Below, one piece after another: positions 13,742-20,055 of a DNA stretch of 25,324 nt. The DNA lies in the IMG/VR virus record IMGVR_UViG_3300017969_000128, positions 1-25,324 of that record. One strand, 5' to 3'. The position numbers and the translations under genes are program-made. A model generated the notes under the pieces. That model had not been told where the DNA came from, ran no database searches, and saw only the letters and a list, made by a program, of their open reading frames with translations. How positions within the stretch are numbered: the first letter of the stretch is position 1; each line of letters begins with the position of its first letter. Origin of the DNA: a virus.

Positions 13742-14012
13742 AAAAGAATTTGTTTATCCAAACATTCCTCTTCAAGCTGCACCTAAACCTGTTGATATGC
13801 CAGATGTTCAATGGTTTGTTATTAACGAAGATAATCTAGAAGAATCAATTGAAAGAATAAAAGAAGCTGGTGGCGTTGCTGCTTTCATGGCTATTACACC
13901 AAAGGGATATGAAAACTTATCACTTGGTATAGCCGATATACGTAGATATATCCTACAGCAAAAAGAAATTATTGCCTATTACGAGACACAAATTTCTAAT
14001 ATGGACAAATAA
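13641..14012 (+). CDS. o-spanin-like lipoprotein (Rz1-type)
   Basis: Starts at GTG 13641, eight bases after CGGAGA; an earlier in-frame TTG (13623) lacks a ribosome site. The 123-residue product opens with a lipoprotein signal (MALKDSSKIYYLIPLLMLT) ending in the lipobox LTAC, so the mature chain starts at that Cys and would be lipidated and sent to the outer membrane. The mature part is about 100 residues, with a Pro-rich stretch (PNIPLQAAPKPVDMPD) and a C-terminal helix pair (IADIRRYILQQKEIIAYYET). It overlaps the i-spanin gene by 101 bases and extends beyond it, a Rz1-like arrangement. Outer-membrane spanins imply a Gram-negative host. Confidence 0.82.
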   Translation: MALKDSSKIYYLIPLLMLTLTACAKTPEKVVVTEKEFVYPNIPLQAAPKPVDMPDVQWFVINEDNLEESIERIKEAGGVAAFMAITPKGYENLSLGIADIRRYILQQKEIIAYYETQISNMDK

Positions 14013-14031
14013 AAAAATTTAATTCTTTTTA

Positions 14032-14071
14032 CAATATCTAGCCGTTTTTATATAAAATATAGCAGATATTG
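14032..14071. repeat. inverted repeat upstream of the reductase promoter
   Basis: CAATATCT (14032-14039) and AGATATTG (14064-14071) pair perfectly around a 24-base AT-rich loop. It sits between the o-spanin stop and the reductase promoter and could be a weak terminator or an operator. No T-run follows the second arm. The 14013-14142 interval otherwise holds the promoter at 14075 and no gene. Confidence 0.45.
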
Positions 14072-14074
14072 CTA

Positions 14075-14103
14075 TTTACAAAGACGTGGTTTTGATATAT
14101 AAT
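14075..14103 (+). promoter_or_regulatory. sigma-70-type promoter of the reductase gene
   Basis: TTTACA (14075-14080), 17 bases, TATAAT (14098-14103): a near-consensus promoter 40 bases before the reductase ATG. GTGGT (14086-14090) and ACCAC (14104-14108) form a short dyad around the -10, a possible operator. It lacks the TGTACA and TGGTAG features of the other promoter class, so it may be controlled differently. The gene's AAGGA lies at about 14131. Confidence 0.72.
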
Positions 14104-14142
14104 ACCACAAGAAAAAAATCATTTATATAAGGAAATTGCAAT

Positions 14143-16359
14143 ATGGCAACAGCTTCTGTTGACACACGTAGACTTTTGTCCGAAACAAAATTCTACGATA
14201 GTTACTCACGCTTTAACGACGAAAACGAAAGATATGAAACCTGGGAGGAAGCTGTAGATCGTGTGATCGAAATGCACGCCAACCAATATAAAGAAAAAGC
14301 AAATGGATTGATTCCATATTTAGAAGAAGCTAGAAAAGCCTATAAAGAGCAAAGAGTTTTAGGAGCGCAACGAGCCCTTCAGTTTGGTGGAGAACAGTTG
14401 CTAAAACATCAAATGAGAATGTACAATTGTACTTCTTCATATGCAGATCGTGCTGCATTCTTTGGTGAAATTTTCTATATCCTATTATGTGGAGCTGGTG
14501 CAGGATTTTCTGTACAAGAACATCATGTCGCTAAATTACCAAAGGTAACGGCTCGTACTAAACCAGCAAAGACTCATGTAGTTACTGATGATATTGAAGG
14601 ATGGGCAACAGCTGTTGACGTTCTTATGTCTTCTTATTTTACAGATGGAGGCAAATATCCTGATTATGCCGGTCGTCGTGTATATTTCGATCTATCAAAT
14701 ATTCGACCAAAGGGTGCAAAGATTTCTGGTGGATTTAAAGCGCCAGGTCCTGATGGATTACGCCGTGCTCTTGATAATATCGAACATTTGCTATATGCGG
14801 TAATCGGAGATTCAAAAGAGCCAGTAGCTCTACGTCCTATCAATGTATATGATATTTGTATGCATGAAGCTGATGCTGTTCTTTCAGGCGGTGTACGTCG
14901 TTCAGCAACTATTTGCTTGTTCTCACCAACTGATGAAGAAATGATGAGTGCAAAAACTGGTAATTGGTTTGTAGATAATCCACAACGTGGACGTTCAAAT
15001 AACTCTGCGGTAATTGTACGCGATGAAACTACTGAAGAGCAGTTTGGCCGTATCATGAAAAAAGTAAAAGAGTTTGGTGAACCTGGTTTTGTATTTGTAG
15101 AATCAACTGAACATACGACAAATCCATGTGTTGAGATTGGAATGTTCCCACAAATCGATGGAGTATCTGGTTGGCAAGGATGTAATCTTACAGAGATTAA
15201 TGGCGGTAAATGTGTAACTAAAGAAGATTTCTTTACTGCGTGTCGCGCTGGTGCGATCCTTGGTACACTCCAGGCAGGATACACAGATTTTAAATTCTTA
15301 CCAGATACAACAAAAGCAATCTTTGATCGTGAAGCATTATTAGGTGTTTCAATCACAGGATGGATGAATAATCCTGACATTTTATTTAGTCCAGAGATTT
15401 TGGAGGAAGGCGCAAATATTGTCAGACAAACAAATAGAGAAGTTGCAGAAGTTATTGGAATCAACCCAGCGGCTAGAACGACTTGTGTTAAGCCATCGGG
15501 TAATGCTTCGGTTCTATTGCAAACTGCTAGTGGTATTCATGCTGAGCATTCTAATATGTATATTCGTAATGTTCAGATGAATAAAGAATCTGAGGTAACT
15601 CAGGCAATTCAAAAAACAAATCCTCATATGGTAGAAGAATCAGTTTGGTCAGCAGGTGGTACAGACGTAGTTGTGTCATTCCCTATTCTGCCAAAAGAAG
15701 GATCAATGCTCAAAGATGAATTGATTGGCGTAGACCATCTTGAAAAAGTTAAACTAGCTCAAGAACATTGGGTAAATGCTGGTACAAACGAAGAGCTATG
15801 TGCTGATAAAGGTATTCGTCATAACGTATCAAATACAATCATCGTAAAAGATTGGGATGAAGTTGAAAGCTATGTATTTAAGAATCGTCGTAGTTTTGCA
15901 GGTATTTCTTTCTTATCTTCTATGGGTGATAAAGACTTTAACCAAGCTCCAAATACTGGGGTTATTGATGCAAATACGATGGTTGATAAATACGGTACGG
16001 CTGCCATCTTTGCGAGTGGCTTAGTTGTTGATGCGCTTAATGCGTTTGATAATCTTTGGACTGCATGTTCTACGGCTCAAGGTATGGGTGAAGATCTATC
16101 GGTTGAGTCTACGCAAACGGCATTGAAGAAAGATTGGATTCGTCGCTTTAATAACTTTGCAAATAACTATCTTGATGGCAATTTAAAAGAAACTGAATAT
16201 TGTTTGAAGGATTCGTATTTGCTACATAAATGGAATAAAATTAATGCGAACTTCAAGGATATTAATTGGGAACAAGACCTGACCGAGAAGAAGTACACTG
16301 ATGTTGATACATTAGGTGCAGCAGCTTGTGCAGGTGGAGCTTGCGAGATTGACTTTTAA
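14143..16359 (+). CDS. nrdJ: class II (B12-dependent) ribonucleotide reductase, monomeric
   Basis: A 738-residue enzyme of the monomeric class II type, close in length to the Lactobacillus leichmannii triphosphate reductase. It makes deoxyribonucleotides from ribonucleotides using adenosylcobalamin to form a protein thiyl radical. Visible residues are MYNC (C96, redox pair), the radical/active-site loop GCNLTEI (C347, E351), C357, AVLSGGVRRSATICLF (substrate loop), PQRGRSNNSAV, and the C-terminal shuttle pair C729-x4-C734 (CAGGAC). No intein or insertion is apparent. It has its own promoter and lies beside a zinc-ribbon micro-gene. Class II needs no oxygen but does need B12, so the host must make or import cobalamin. 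Replacing the class I pair usual in T4-like phages is notable. Confidence 0.95.
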   Translation: MATASVDTRRLLSETKFYDSYSRFNDENERYETWEEAVDRVIEMHANQYKEKANGLIPYLEEARKAYKEQRVLGAQRALQFGGEQLLKHQMRMYNCTSSYADRAAFFGEIFYILLCGAGAGFSVQEHHVAKLPKVTARTKPAKTHVVTDDIEGWATAVDVLMSSYFTDGGKYPDYAGRRVYFDLSNIRPKGAKISGGFKAPGPDGLRRALDNIEHLLYAVIGDSKEPVALRPINVYDICMHEADAVLSGGVRRSATICLFSPTDEEMMSAKTGNWFVDNPQRGRSNNSAVIVRDETTEEQFGRIMKKVKEFGEPGFVFVESTEHTTNPCVEIGMFPQIDGVSGWQGCNLTEINGGKCVTKEDFFTACRAGAILGTLQAGYTDFKFLPDTTKAIFDREALLGVSITGWMNNPDILFSPEILEEGANIVRQTNREVAEVIGINPAARTTCVKPSGNASVLLQTASGIHAEHSNMYIRNVQMNKESEVTQAIQKTNPHMVEESVWSAGGTDVVVSFPILPKEGSMLKDELIGVDHLEKVKLAQEHWVNAGTNEELCADKGIRHNVSNTIIVKDWDEVESYVFKNRRSFAGISFLSSMGDKDFNQAPNTGVIDANTMVDKYGTAAIFASGLVVDALNAFDNLWTACSTAQGMGEDLSVESTQTALKKDWIRRFNNFANNYLDGNLKETEYCLKDSYLLHKWNKINANFKDINWEQDLTEKKYTDVDTLGAAACAGGACEIDF

Positions 16360-16499
16360 TGGTTGAATACACATATCTAACTGAATGTCATTTTTGTGGT
16401 GAAGAATCAGAGATCTATACAGAAGGAGAATTAGGCGTAGACTATTGTCCTTTCTGTGGAGAGCCAACAAATGCCATAGAATTAGACTCTGACGGATAA
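16359..16499 (+). CDS. zinc-ribbon micro-protein (46 aa)
   Basis: Begins at ATG 16359, sharing one base with the reductase stop (TAATG). The 46 residues read MVEYTYLTECHFCGEESEIY, with a second pair in DYCPFCGEPTNAIE: two CxxC knuckles 18 residues apart that should fold as a zinc ribbon. The rest is acidic. Coupling to the reductase suggests co-expression, but no reductase partner role is shown. Zinc ribbons of this size in phages are often annotated only as hypothetical. It is a real frame by the paired CxxC pattern. Confidence 0.72.
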   Translation: MVEYTYLTECHFCGEESEIYTEGELGVDYCPFCGEPTNAIELDSDG

Positions 16500-16512
16500 T
16501 ATACATACCCTT

Positions 16513-16914
16513 ATGTGGGTTTATAATAATAAAGAATTTAACGAAACCCCTGAAGAATTTCAGGGGTTTGTTTATATGATCACCGAAAAAGATACCGGTA
16601 AAAAATATATCGGTAAAAAGTTTTTCTGGAAACCGAAGGTTTTGCCAGTGACTAAGTCACGCAAACGTCGGATTCGTACGAGAGTTGAGTCTGATTGGCG
16701 CACATATTACGGATCAAGTAAAGAAGTAAAAACTTTGGTTGAAGAAAAAGGAGAAGACAATTATATAAGAGAGATTCTTAAACTCTGTAGAACGAAAGGA
16801 GAATGCTCTTATTATGAAGCTAAATATCAATTTGAGTTTGACGTGTTATTGAGCGATGAATATTACAATGAATTTATTGGATGTAAGATTCATTCTAAGC
16901 ATGTCCGAATATAA
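16513..16914 (+). CDS. GIY-YIG-type endonuclease-like protein
   Basis: A 133-residue protein with the GIY-YIG layout: GFVYMITEKDTGKKYIGKKF (18-37) supplies the GIY-like and YIG elements, followed by a basic stretch (KSRKRRIRTRVESDWRTYYG). ECSYYEAKYQFEFDVLLSDE and YYNEFIGCKIHSKH are familiar from the Seg-like nucleases of T4-like marine phages. Such enzymes nick or cut DNA and often act as free-standing homing nucleases. No Shine-Dalgarno precedes the ATG, and a strong hairpin (16544-16569) lies at codons 11-19, so translation may be held low, as for T4 homing nucleases. The family call is fairly sure, activity inferred. Confidence 0.8.
   Translation: MWVYNNKEFNETPEEFQGFVYMITEKDTGKKYIGKKFFWKPKVLPVTKSRKRRIRTRVESDWRTYYGSSKEVKTLVEEKGEDNYIREILKLCRTKGECSYYEAKYQFEFDVLLSDEYYNEFIGCKIHSKHVRI
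16544..16569 (+). terminator. strong GC-rich hairpin in the 5' coding part of the nuclease gene
   Basis: AAACCCCTGAA (16544-16554), GAAT loop, TTCAGGGGTTT (16559-16569): an 11-bp perfect stem followed by GTTT. It is the most stable hairpin by eye in the window and could stop transcripts from the reductase operon or block translation. The short T-run makes efficient intrinsic termination uncertain. Confidence 0.6.
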
Positions 16915-16917
16915 ATA
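16910..16917 (+). promoter_or_regulatory. T4-type late promoter TATAAATA (second exact copy)
   Basis: An exact late octamer at the very end of the nuclease gene (overlapping its TAA), 20 bases before the DUF6433-like start. A transcript beginning about 6 bases downstream would keep AGAGGA (16928-16933) as ribosome-binding site. Two such sites, each directly before a phage-conserved gene, support a gp55-type late system in this phage. Confidence 0.68.
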
Positions 16918-16937
16918 ATTTTATTATAGAGGATGAA

Positions 16938-17354
16938 ATGCCAAGATTAGTATATGAAGTGATTCGCCGAGCGAAGAATAAACGTAATAAAGAAGATAAA
17001 ATTAAAGCTCTACAAGAAGACGAAACATGGGCTTTGAAAGATATTTTACGAGGAGTATATGACTCATCCGTAGAATTTAATCTCCCAGAAGGAGATCCTC
17101 CATACACAGCAAATGAAGAACATAATGCTCCTACAAATTTATTGAGAGAGCATAAAAAGTTTATTAACTTTGTAAAAGGTGGGCCTGGAGATAACATGCC
17201 AGCATTTAAACGAGAAAGAATCTTTTTTGAAATCTTAGAAGGTGTACATCCTGAAGATGCTAAGCTTGTTGTCAAAATGATTAATAAAGAAAAGCTAGAT
17301 GGAATTACGAGACCAATAATCGAGGGTGCTTTTCCTGGATTATTGCGTGATTAG
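16938..17354 (+). CDS. DUF6433-like protein (138 aa)
   Basis: A 138-residue protein recalled as DUF6433, a small helical domain common in marine T4-like phages. Signature stretches: AKNKRNKEDKIKALQEDETW (12-31), LKDILRGVYDSSVEFNLPEG (33-52) and HPEDAKLVVKMINKEKLDG. It is often near tail or head assembly genes and its role is unknown. The start is ATG 16938 with AGAGGA just upstream; a late-type promoter is close. No membrane segment or catalytic motif. Confidence 0.82.
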   Translation: MPRLVYEVIRRAKNKRNKEDKIKALQEDETWALKDILRGVYDSSVEFNLPEGDPPYTANEEHNAPTNLLREHKKFINFVKGGPGDNMPAFKRERIFFEILEGVHPEDAKLVVKMINKEKLDGITRPIIEGAFPGLLRD

Positions 17355-17397
17355 ATAATGTGATAGTGACTCATTTACTTTAAGGAGACAATAATAC

Positions 17398-17550
17398 ATG
17401 TCAGAAATACAGCTAGAACGTCTTAGAAAAGATTCGCTTGAACTCCAAGAATACGCCCAAAAACTTGAAAAGAAAGGCAAGATCTCACTAATGCAAAAAA
17501 TTCTGGCTAAGCGAAAATATTTAGACAGCCGTATTAAAGAAGCTTCATAG
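17398..17550 (+). CDS. small helical protein (50 aa)
   Basis: Fifty residues behind AAGGAG, 43 bases after the DUF6433-like gene: MSEIQLERLRKDSLELQEYA and QKLEKKGKISLMQKILAKRK. The whole chain looks like two amphipathic helices joined at GKIS, as in small regulatory or adapter coiled coils. It has a strong ribosome-binding site and a well-formed stop, which support it as a real gene. I recognise no family and offer no function. Confidence 0.68.
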   Translation: MSEIQLERLRKDSLELQEYAQKLEKKGKISLMQKILAKRKYLDSRIKEAS

Positions 17551-17561
17551 TAAAAAAGGAG

Positions 17562-17590
17562 TGTACAAGCCCTGCTAAATGGTGTATAAT
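17562..17590 (+). promoter_or_regulatory. promoter of the TGTACA class (copy 3), nested in inverted repeats
   Basis: TGTACA (17562-17567), 17 bases, TATAAT (17585-17590), the best -10 of the class. The spacer carries TGG two bases closer to the -35 than in the other copies. The -10 lies in the loop of an 11-bp stem, and a second inverted repeat starts with the promoter's GGTGTATA. The gene at 17625 starts 34 bases after the -10. Confidence 0.72.
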
Positions 17591-17624
17591 AAATTATCAT
17601 TATTTAGCGGGGTGAGTATACACC
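17570..17624. repeat. two interlocked inverted repeats over promoter and start site
   Basis: Stem 1: CCCTGCTAAAT (17570-17580) with ATTTAGCGGGG (17602-17612), 11 pairs including one wobble. Stem 2: GGTGTATA (17581-17588) with TATACACC (17617-17624), a perfect 8-mer ending at the ATG. Stem 1 would cover the likely ribosome site GGGGTG and stem 2 the base before the start. RNA from upstream could form either; RNA from the internal promoter starts past both left arms and would be free. Confidence 0.75.
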
Positions 17625-18188
17625 ATGAACATTTTTATTCTAGACAAAGATCCAATAGTTGCAGCTCAATTACAATGTGATAAACACGTTGTAAAAATGA
17701 TCGTCGAGTCAGCACAAATGCTTTCAACAGCACATCGTATGTTAGATGGCGAAGAGACTAAACGTCCTTCTAAATCTGGTAAACGTATGGTAAAGTATTG
17801 GGTACATCCAAATTCTAATTTAGAAAATACTTTATATAAAGCTGTACATATGCATCATCCGTGCACTGTATGGACTATGGAAAGCGCTGCTAATTATGAT
17901 TGGCATTATATTCACTGGAAAGCTTTATGTATCGAATATAAATTTCGTTATGGCAAAACTCATAGCAGTGAAACACTACTTACAAAAATTTTATGTGATG
18001 CTCCTCAAAATATTAGTTATGAAAAAGAATTAACGCCATTTGCTCTTGCTATGCAACACGAACCGCAATGTATTCATAAAGATGATCCTGTTCGTTCATA
18101 TCAAGAATATTATCAAACAAAACAAGATCGGTTCAAAATGGTTTGGACTCGTCGACAAACACCGGAGTGGTTTAATGTGGCAGCATGA
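17625..18188 (+). CDS. conserved phage protein, possible DNA-repair type
   Basis: A 187-residue protein opening MNIFILDKDPIVAAQLQCDK, then HVVKMIVESAQMLSTAHRML. Later it has HHPCTVWTMESAANYDWHYI, SETLLTKIL and DPVRSYQEYYQTKQDRFKMV. I recall this build in large phages; remote likeness to pyrimidine-dimer glycosylase-type proteins is sometimes claimed, but the Thr2 nucleophile of T4 DenV is absent (residue 2 is Asn), so I do not assert it. It is rich in His, Cys and Trp, consistent with an enzyme. It has its own promoter and the unusual inverted-repeat leader. Its end overlaps the next gene by 14 bases. Confidence 0.72.
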   Translation: MNIFILDKDPIVAAQLQCDKHVVKMIVESAQMLSTAHRMLDGEETKRPSKSGKRMVKYWVHPNSNLENTLYKAVHMHHPCTVWTMESAANYDWHYIHWKALCIEYKFRYGKTHSSETLLTKILCDAPQNISYEKELTPFALAMQHEPQCIHKDDPVRSYQEYYQTKQDRFKMVWTRRQTPEWFNVAA

Positions 18189-18459
18189 AATACTTGACGT
18201 CGTCGAAGAATTAGTGATTGGCGATTGTAAATGGAGATTAGTCGAGAATCCTCGAAATAAAAAAAGATCTATACAAAGTTGGTCTACTCTTTCTAAATCA
18301 TGGAGTACAGTGTATAGATATAAAATACCGGAACATTGGGAATGGTGGAAAAATTATGCCACAAAAGCAGCTTTACAGACTGAAAAATCTAACAACAAAA
18401 GAAGTATTCGTAAAACAAATGACGTACGAGGAACTAAAAAAGTATCTAAGCGAAAATGA
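18175..18459 (+). CDS. small hypothetical protein (94 aa)
   Basis: Start chosen at ATG 18175 because GGAG lies 8 bases upstream and the frame before it runs inside the preceding gene. The 94 residues begin MWQHEILDVVEELVIGDCKW, then continue RLVENPRNKKRSIQ and KSWSTVYRYKIPEHWEWWKN. The last 34 residues are low-complexity and basic, and overlap another gene (18356) in a different frame, so they may be unconstrained. Not recognised. The Trp/Arg-rich middle fits a small nucleic-acid-binding protein. Confidence 0.55.
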   Translation: MWQHEILDVVEELVIGDCKWRLVENPRNKKRSIQSWSTLSKSWSTVYRYKIPEHWEWWKNYATKAALQTEKSNNKRSIRKTNDVRGTKKVSKRK

Positions 18460-18487
18460 GAACGTGACTCTATATAGAGGTTCATAG
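18356..18487 (+). CDS. FmdB-like micro-protein (43 aa)
   Basis: A 43-residue frame, 1 base before the next gene (TAGTG): MPQKQLYRLKNLTTKEVFVK then QMTYEELKKYLSENENVTLY. The pattern matches FmdB-like short proteins of phages (a beta-hairpin, then a helix MSxxExxxFLxxNPxxxx), here without cysteines and without the C-terminal GTGS part of its larger relative at 19121. It overlaps the gene before it by 104 bases in another frame. Probably a real micro-gene, as the phage-type pattern is clear; function unknown. Confidence 0.62.
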   Translation: MPQKQLYRLKNLTTKEVFVKQMTYEELKKYLSENENVTLYRGS

Positions 18488-19140
18488 TGGCATTTCTTGT
18501 ACATCCTCTTCCTCCCGTACCTGTATACGTTCGAAAAGAATATCTGTATGATTTAGAAAAAGGTCACGGAGAATTTACTCCTGGTATTTGGATCAGTGTA
18601 AAAAGTGTACAATATAAAGCATTATATTTCGAAACTCTTTTAACAGACTATGGCGCATTATATGACAAACTTCCGATCTCTGCTTTTGTCTGGAAAACTG
18701 ATCACGGTGAGCTTCTTCCTCTTGATGTCTTGCAGTTATGGGACTGCTTTGATTATGACATCACTGTCGTACAAAAACCAATATTGTCACGCTGCGAGTT
18801 TTTCGGAAAGGATAAACGTATGCACGCCGGTGAGTACGAGTTCACAATTGATAATTGTCACCGCGATACTTCCGCCCTTAACACCAACTTCTCGGAGCAC
18901 GACCCTGAGCACAAATCATTTAACATTATTAGACTCGACAACGGTCAATTCGCTGCTCAGCCTAATAATAGGGTTCTCTGGCGTGATAGCTCCTTAACAC
19001 CTGATAAATTATTAAAACCAGATTTTAAAGTATGTACTCAAAACTATGCTGTTGAAACTGAGCCTAAATGGTCAGTAGGACACACAGATGAATGGCAATA
19101 TAAAACCAAAGAGGAAGAAAATGCCGACTTACACAGTTAG
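18487..19140 (+). CDS. conserved T4-like hypothetical protein, GTG start (217 aa)
   Basis: Starts at GTG 18487 with AGAGG six bases upstream; the GTG shares a base with the micro-gene's TAG. The 217 residues read AFLVHPLPPVPVYVRKEYLY, WISVKSVQYKALYFETLLTD, YGALYDKLPISAFVW, LPLDVLQLWDCFDYDITVVQ and HKSFNIIRLDNGQFAAQPNN, all known to me as strongly conserved stretches of a large T4-like phage protein of unknown function. The likely fold is mixed alpha/beta. The C-terminus overlaps the following FmdB-like gene by 20 bases. The conservation I recall suggests a core phage function, but there is no motif that reveals it. Confidence 0.82.
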   Translation: MAFLVHPLPPVPVYVRKEYLYDLEKGHGEFTPGIWISVKSVQYKALYFETLLTDYGALYDKLPISAFVWKTDHGELLPLDVLQLWDCFDYDITVVQKPILSRCEFFGKDKRMHAGEYEFTIDNCHRDTSALNTNFSEHDPEHKSFNIIRLDNGQFAAQPNNRVLWRDSSLTPDKLLKPDFKVCTQNYAVETEPKWSVGHTDEWQYKTKEEENADLHS

Positions 19141-19354
19141 AAGAAATGTAAAAGATTCTAAGCCATATGACATTACTTGCTCATGGACAGAGTTACAAGA
19201 AATGTGCGAAGAATATAATTTAGTTCAGGTATTATCAGCTCCTAAAATTGTTTCAGGAACTGGAAGTCTTACACGTAAGACAGATGATGGTTGGAAAGAA
19301 AATCTTTCTCGAATTAAAAAGGGTGCAGGCGCAGGGAATACTATTAAATTATGA
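19121..19354 (+). CDS. FmdB-like small protein (77 aa)
   Basis: Start at ATG 19121 behind GAGGAAGAA; an earlier open stretch belongs to the frame of the previous gene. The 77 residues start MPTYTVRRNVKDSKPYDITC, then SWTELQEMCEEYNLVQVLSA, PKIVSGTGSLTRKTDDGWKE and a basic end. This is the FmdB-like phage pattern (beta-hairpin, helix, GTGS(x)R/T-K-x-D-D-G) without zinc cysteines. Function unknown. It overlaps the phoH gene by four bases (ATGA). The 18356 product appears to be a shorter relative two genes upstream. Confidence 0.78.
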   Translation: MPTYTVRRNVKDSKPYDITCSWTELQEMCEEYNLVQVLSAPKIVSGTGSLTRKTDDGWKENLSRIKKGAGAGNTIKL

Positions 19355-20046
19355 AAAGACAAAAAAGTCCAAACTCTGGTCTCACAGTAAGGCTAGATGA
19401 TTTATTAGAGTATGAACCATTAACAACAAATCAGGAGAAAGCATTTAAAGCTTGGGATGATGATTACAATTTAGTATTAGCAGGATCAGCAGGTACAGGT
19501 AAAACATTTATTGGAATGTATCTTGGTTTAGAAACTGTACTCGATCCTAATACATTACAACACCAGCTTGTAGTCGTAAGATCGATGGTACCAACCAGAG
19601 AAATGGGATTTTTACCTGGATCTAAAAGTGAAAAAGAAGAAGCATATGTCGCACCTTATAAAGCAATTGCAAATGATTTGTTTGGCGACAATGGAACATG
19701 GGGTAAAGCTTTTTCTTCAAAGAAAATTGTATTTGAATCTACATCGTTTATTCGTGGTCAAACATTTGATAACGCTGTAATACTTGTAGATGAAATGCAG
19801 AATCTTAATTTTCATGAATTAGATTCTGTGATTACAAGAGTCGGAAGAGATTCGCGTATTATATTTTCTGGAGATCATTTACAAACTGATTTTAAATACG
19901 ATGATGATAAACATGGAATATATAAATTTTTAACTATAGTTGAACAATTGAAGAACTTTGATATTATTAATTTCAGTTGGGAGGATATTGTCCGTTCTGA
20001 TTTTGTAAGAGACTATATTATGACAAAAGAGATGCTAGGATATTAG
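19351..20046 (+). CDS. phoH: PhoH-like ATPase
   Basis: A 231-residue P-loop NTPase. GSAGTGKT (45-52) is Walker A and ILVDEMQN (144-151) Walker B, with VVRSMVPTREMGFLPGSKSE (75-94), the PhoH-specific loop, and FIRGQTFDNAVI before Walker B. The remaining length fits a single PhoH domain. PhoH proteins are predicted RNA/DNA-associated ATPases, frequent in marine phages and once linked to phosphate stress; in phage, the role is uncertain. It overlaps the FmdB-like gene by four bases and is 9 bases before the endolysin gene. Confidence 0.93.
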   Translation: MKRQKSPNSGLTVRLDDLLEYEPLTTNQEKAFKAWDDDYNLVLAGSAGTGKTFIGMYLGLETVLDPNTLQHQLVVVRSMVPTREMGFLPGSKSEKEEAYVAPYKAIANDLFGDNGTWGKAFSSKKIVFESTSFIRGQTFDNAVILVDEMQNLNFHELDSVITRVGRDSRIIFSGDHLQTDFKYDDDKHGIYKFLTIVEQLKNFDIINFSWEDIVRSDFVRDYIMTKEMLGY

Positions 20047-20055
20047 GAGATAGAT

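Noticed and set aside
14013-14142. A cobalamin riboswitch or NrdR boxes in the leader of the B12-dependent reductase gene
   Set aside because: The leader is only about 130 bases, the promoter lies 40 bases before the ATG, leaving no room for a riboswitch, and I could not find the paired NrdR box consensus. A promoter plus small dyad explains it better.
14664-15464. A 266-codon antisense frame inside the reductase gene
   Set aside because: It mirrors the nrdJ coding strand, has no ribosome site or recognisable domain, and its composition is what is expected from the reverse of a well-conserved gene. No other minus-strand frame in the window has better support.
14143-16359. An intein or intron in the reductase gene
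   Set aside because: The length (738) and uninterrupted motifs match a normal monomeric class II enzyme; no splicing motifs or extra domain are visible.
17625-18188. Annotating the 187-residue protein firmly as a pyrimidine-dimer glycosylase
   Set aside because: The N-terminal catalytic Thr of T4 DenV is missing, and the likeness is from memory only, so the safer call is a conserved phage protein.
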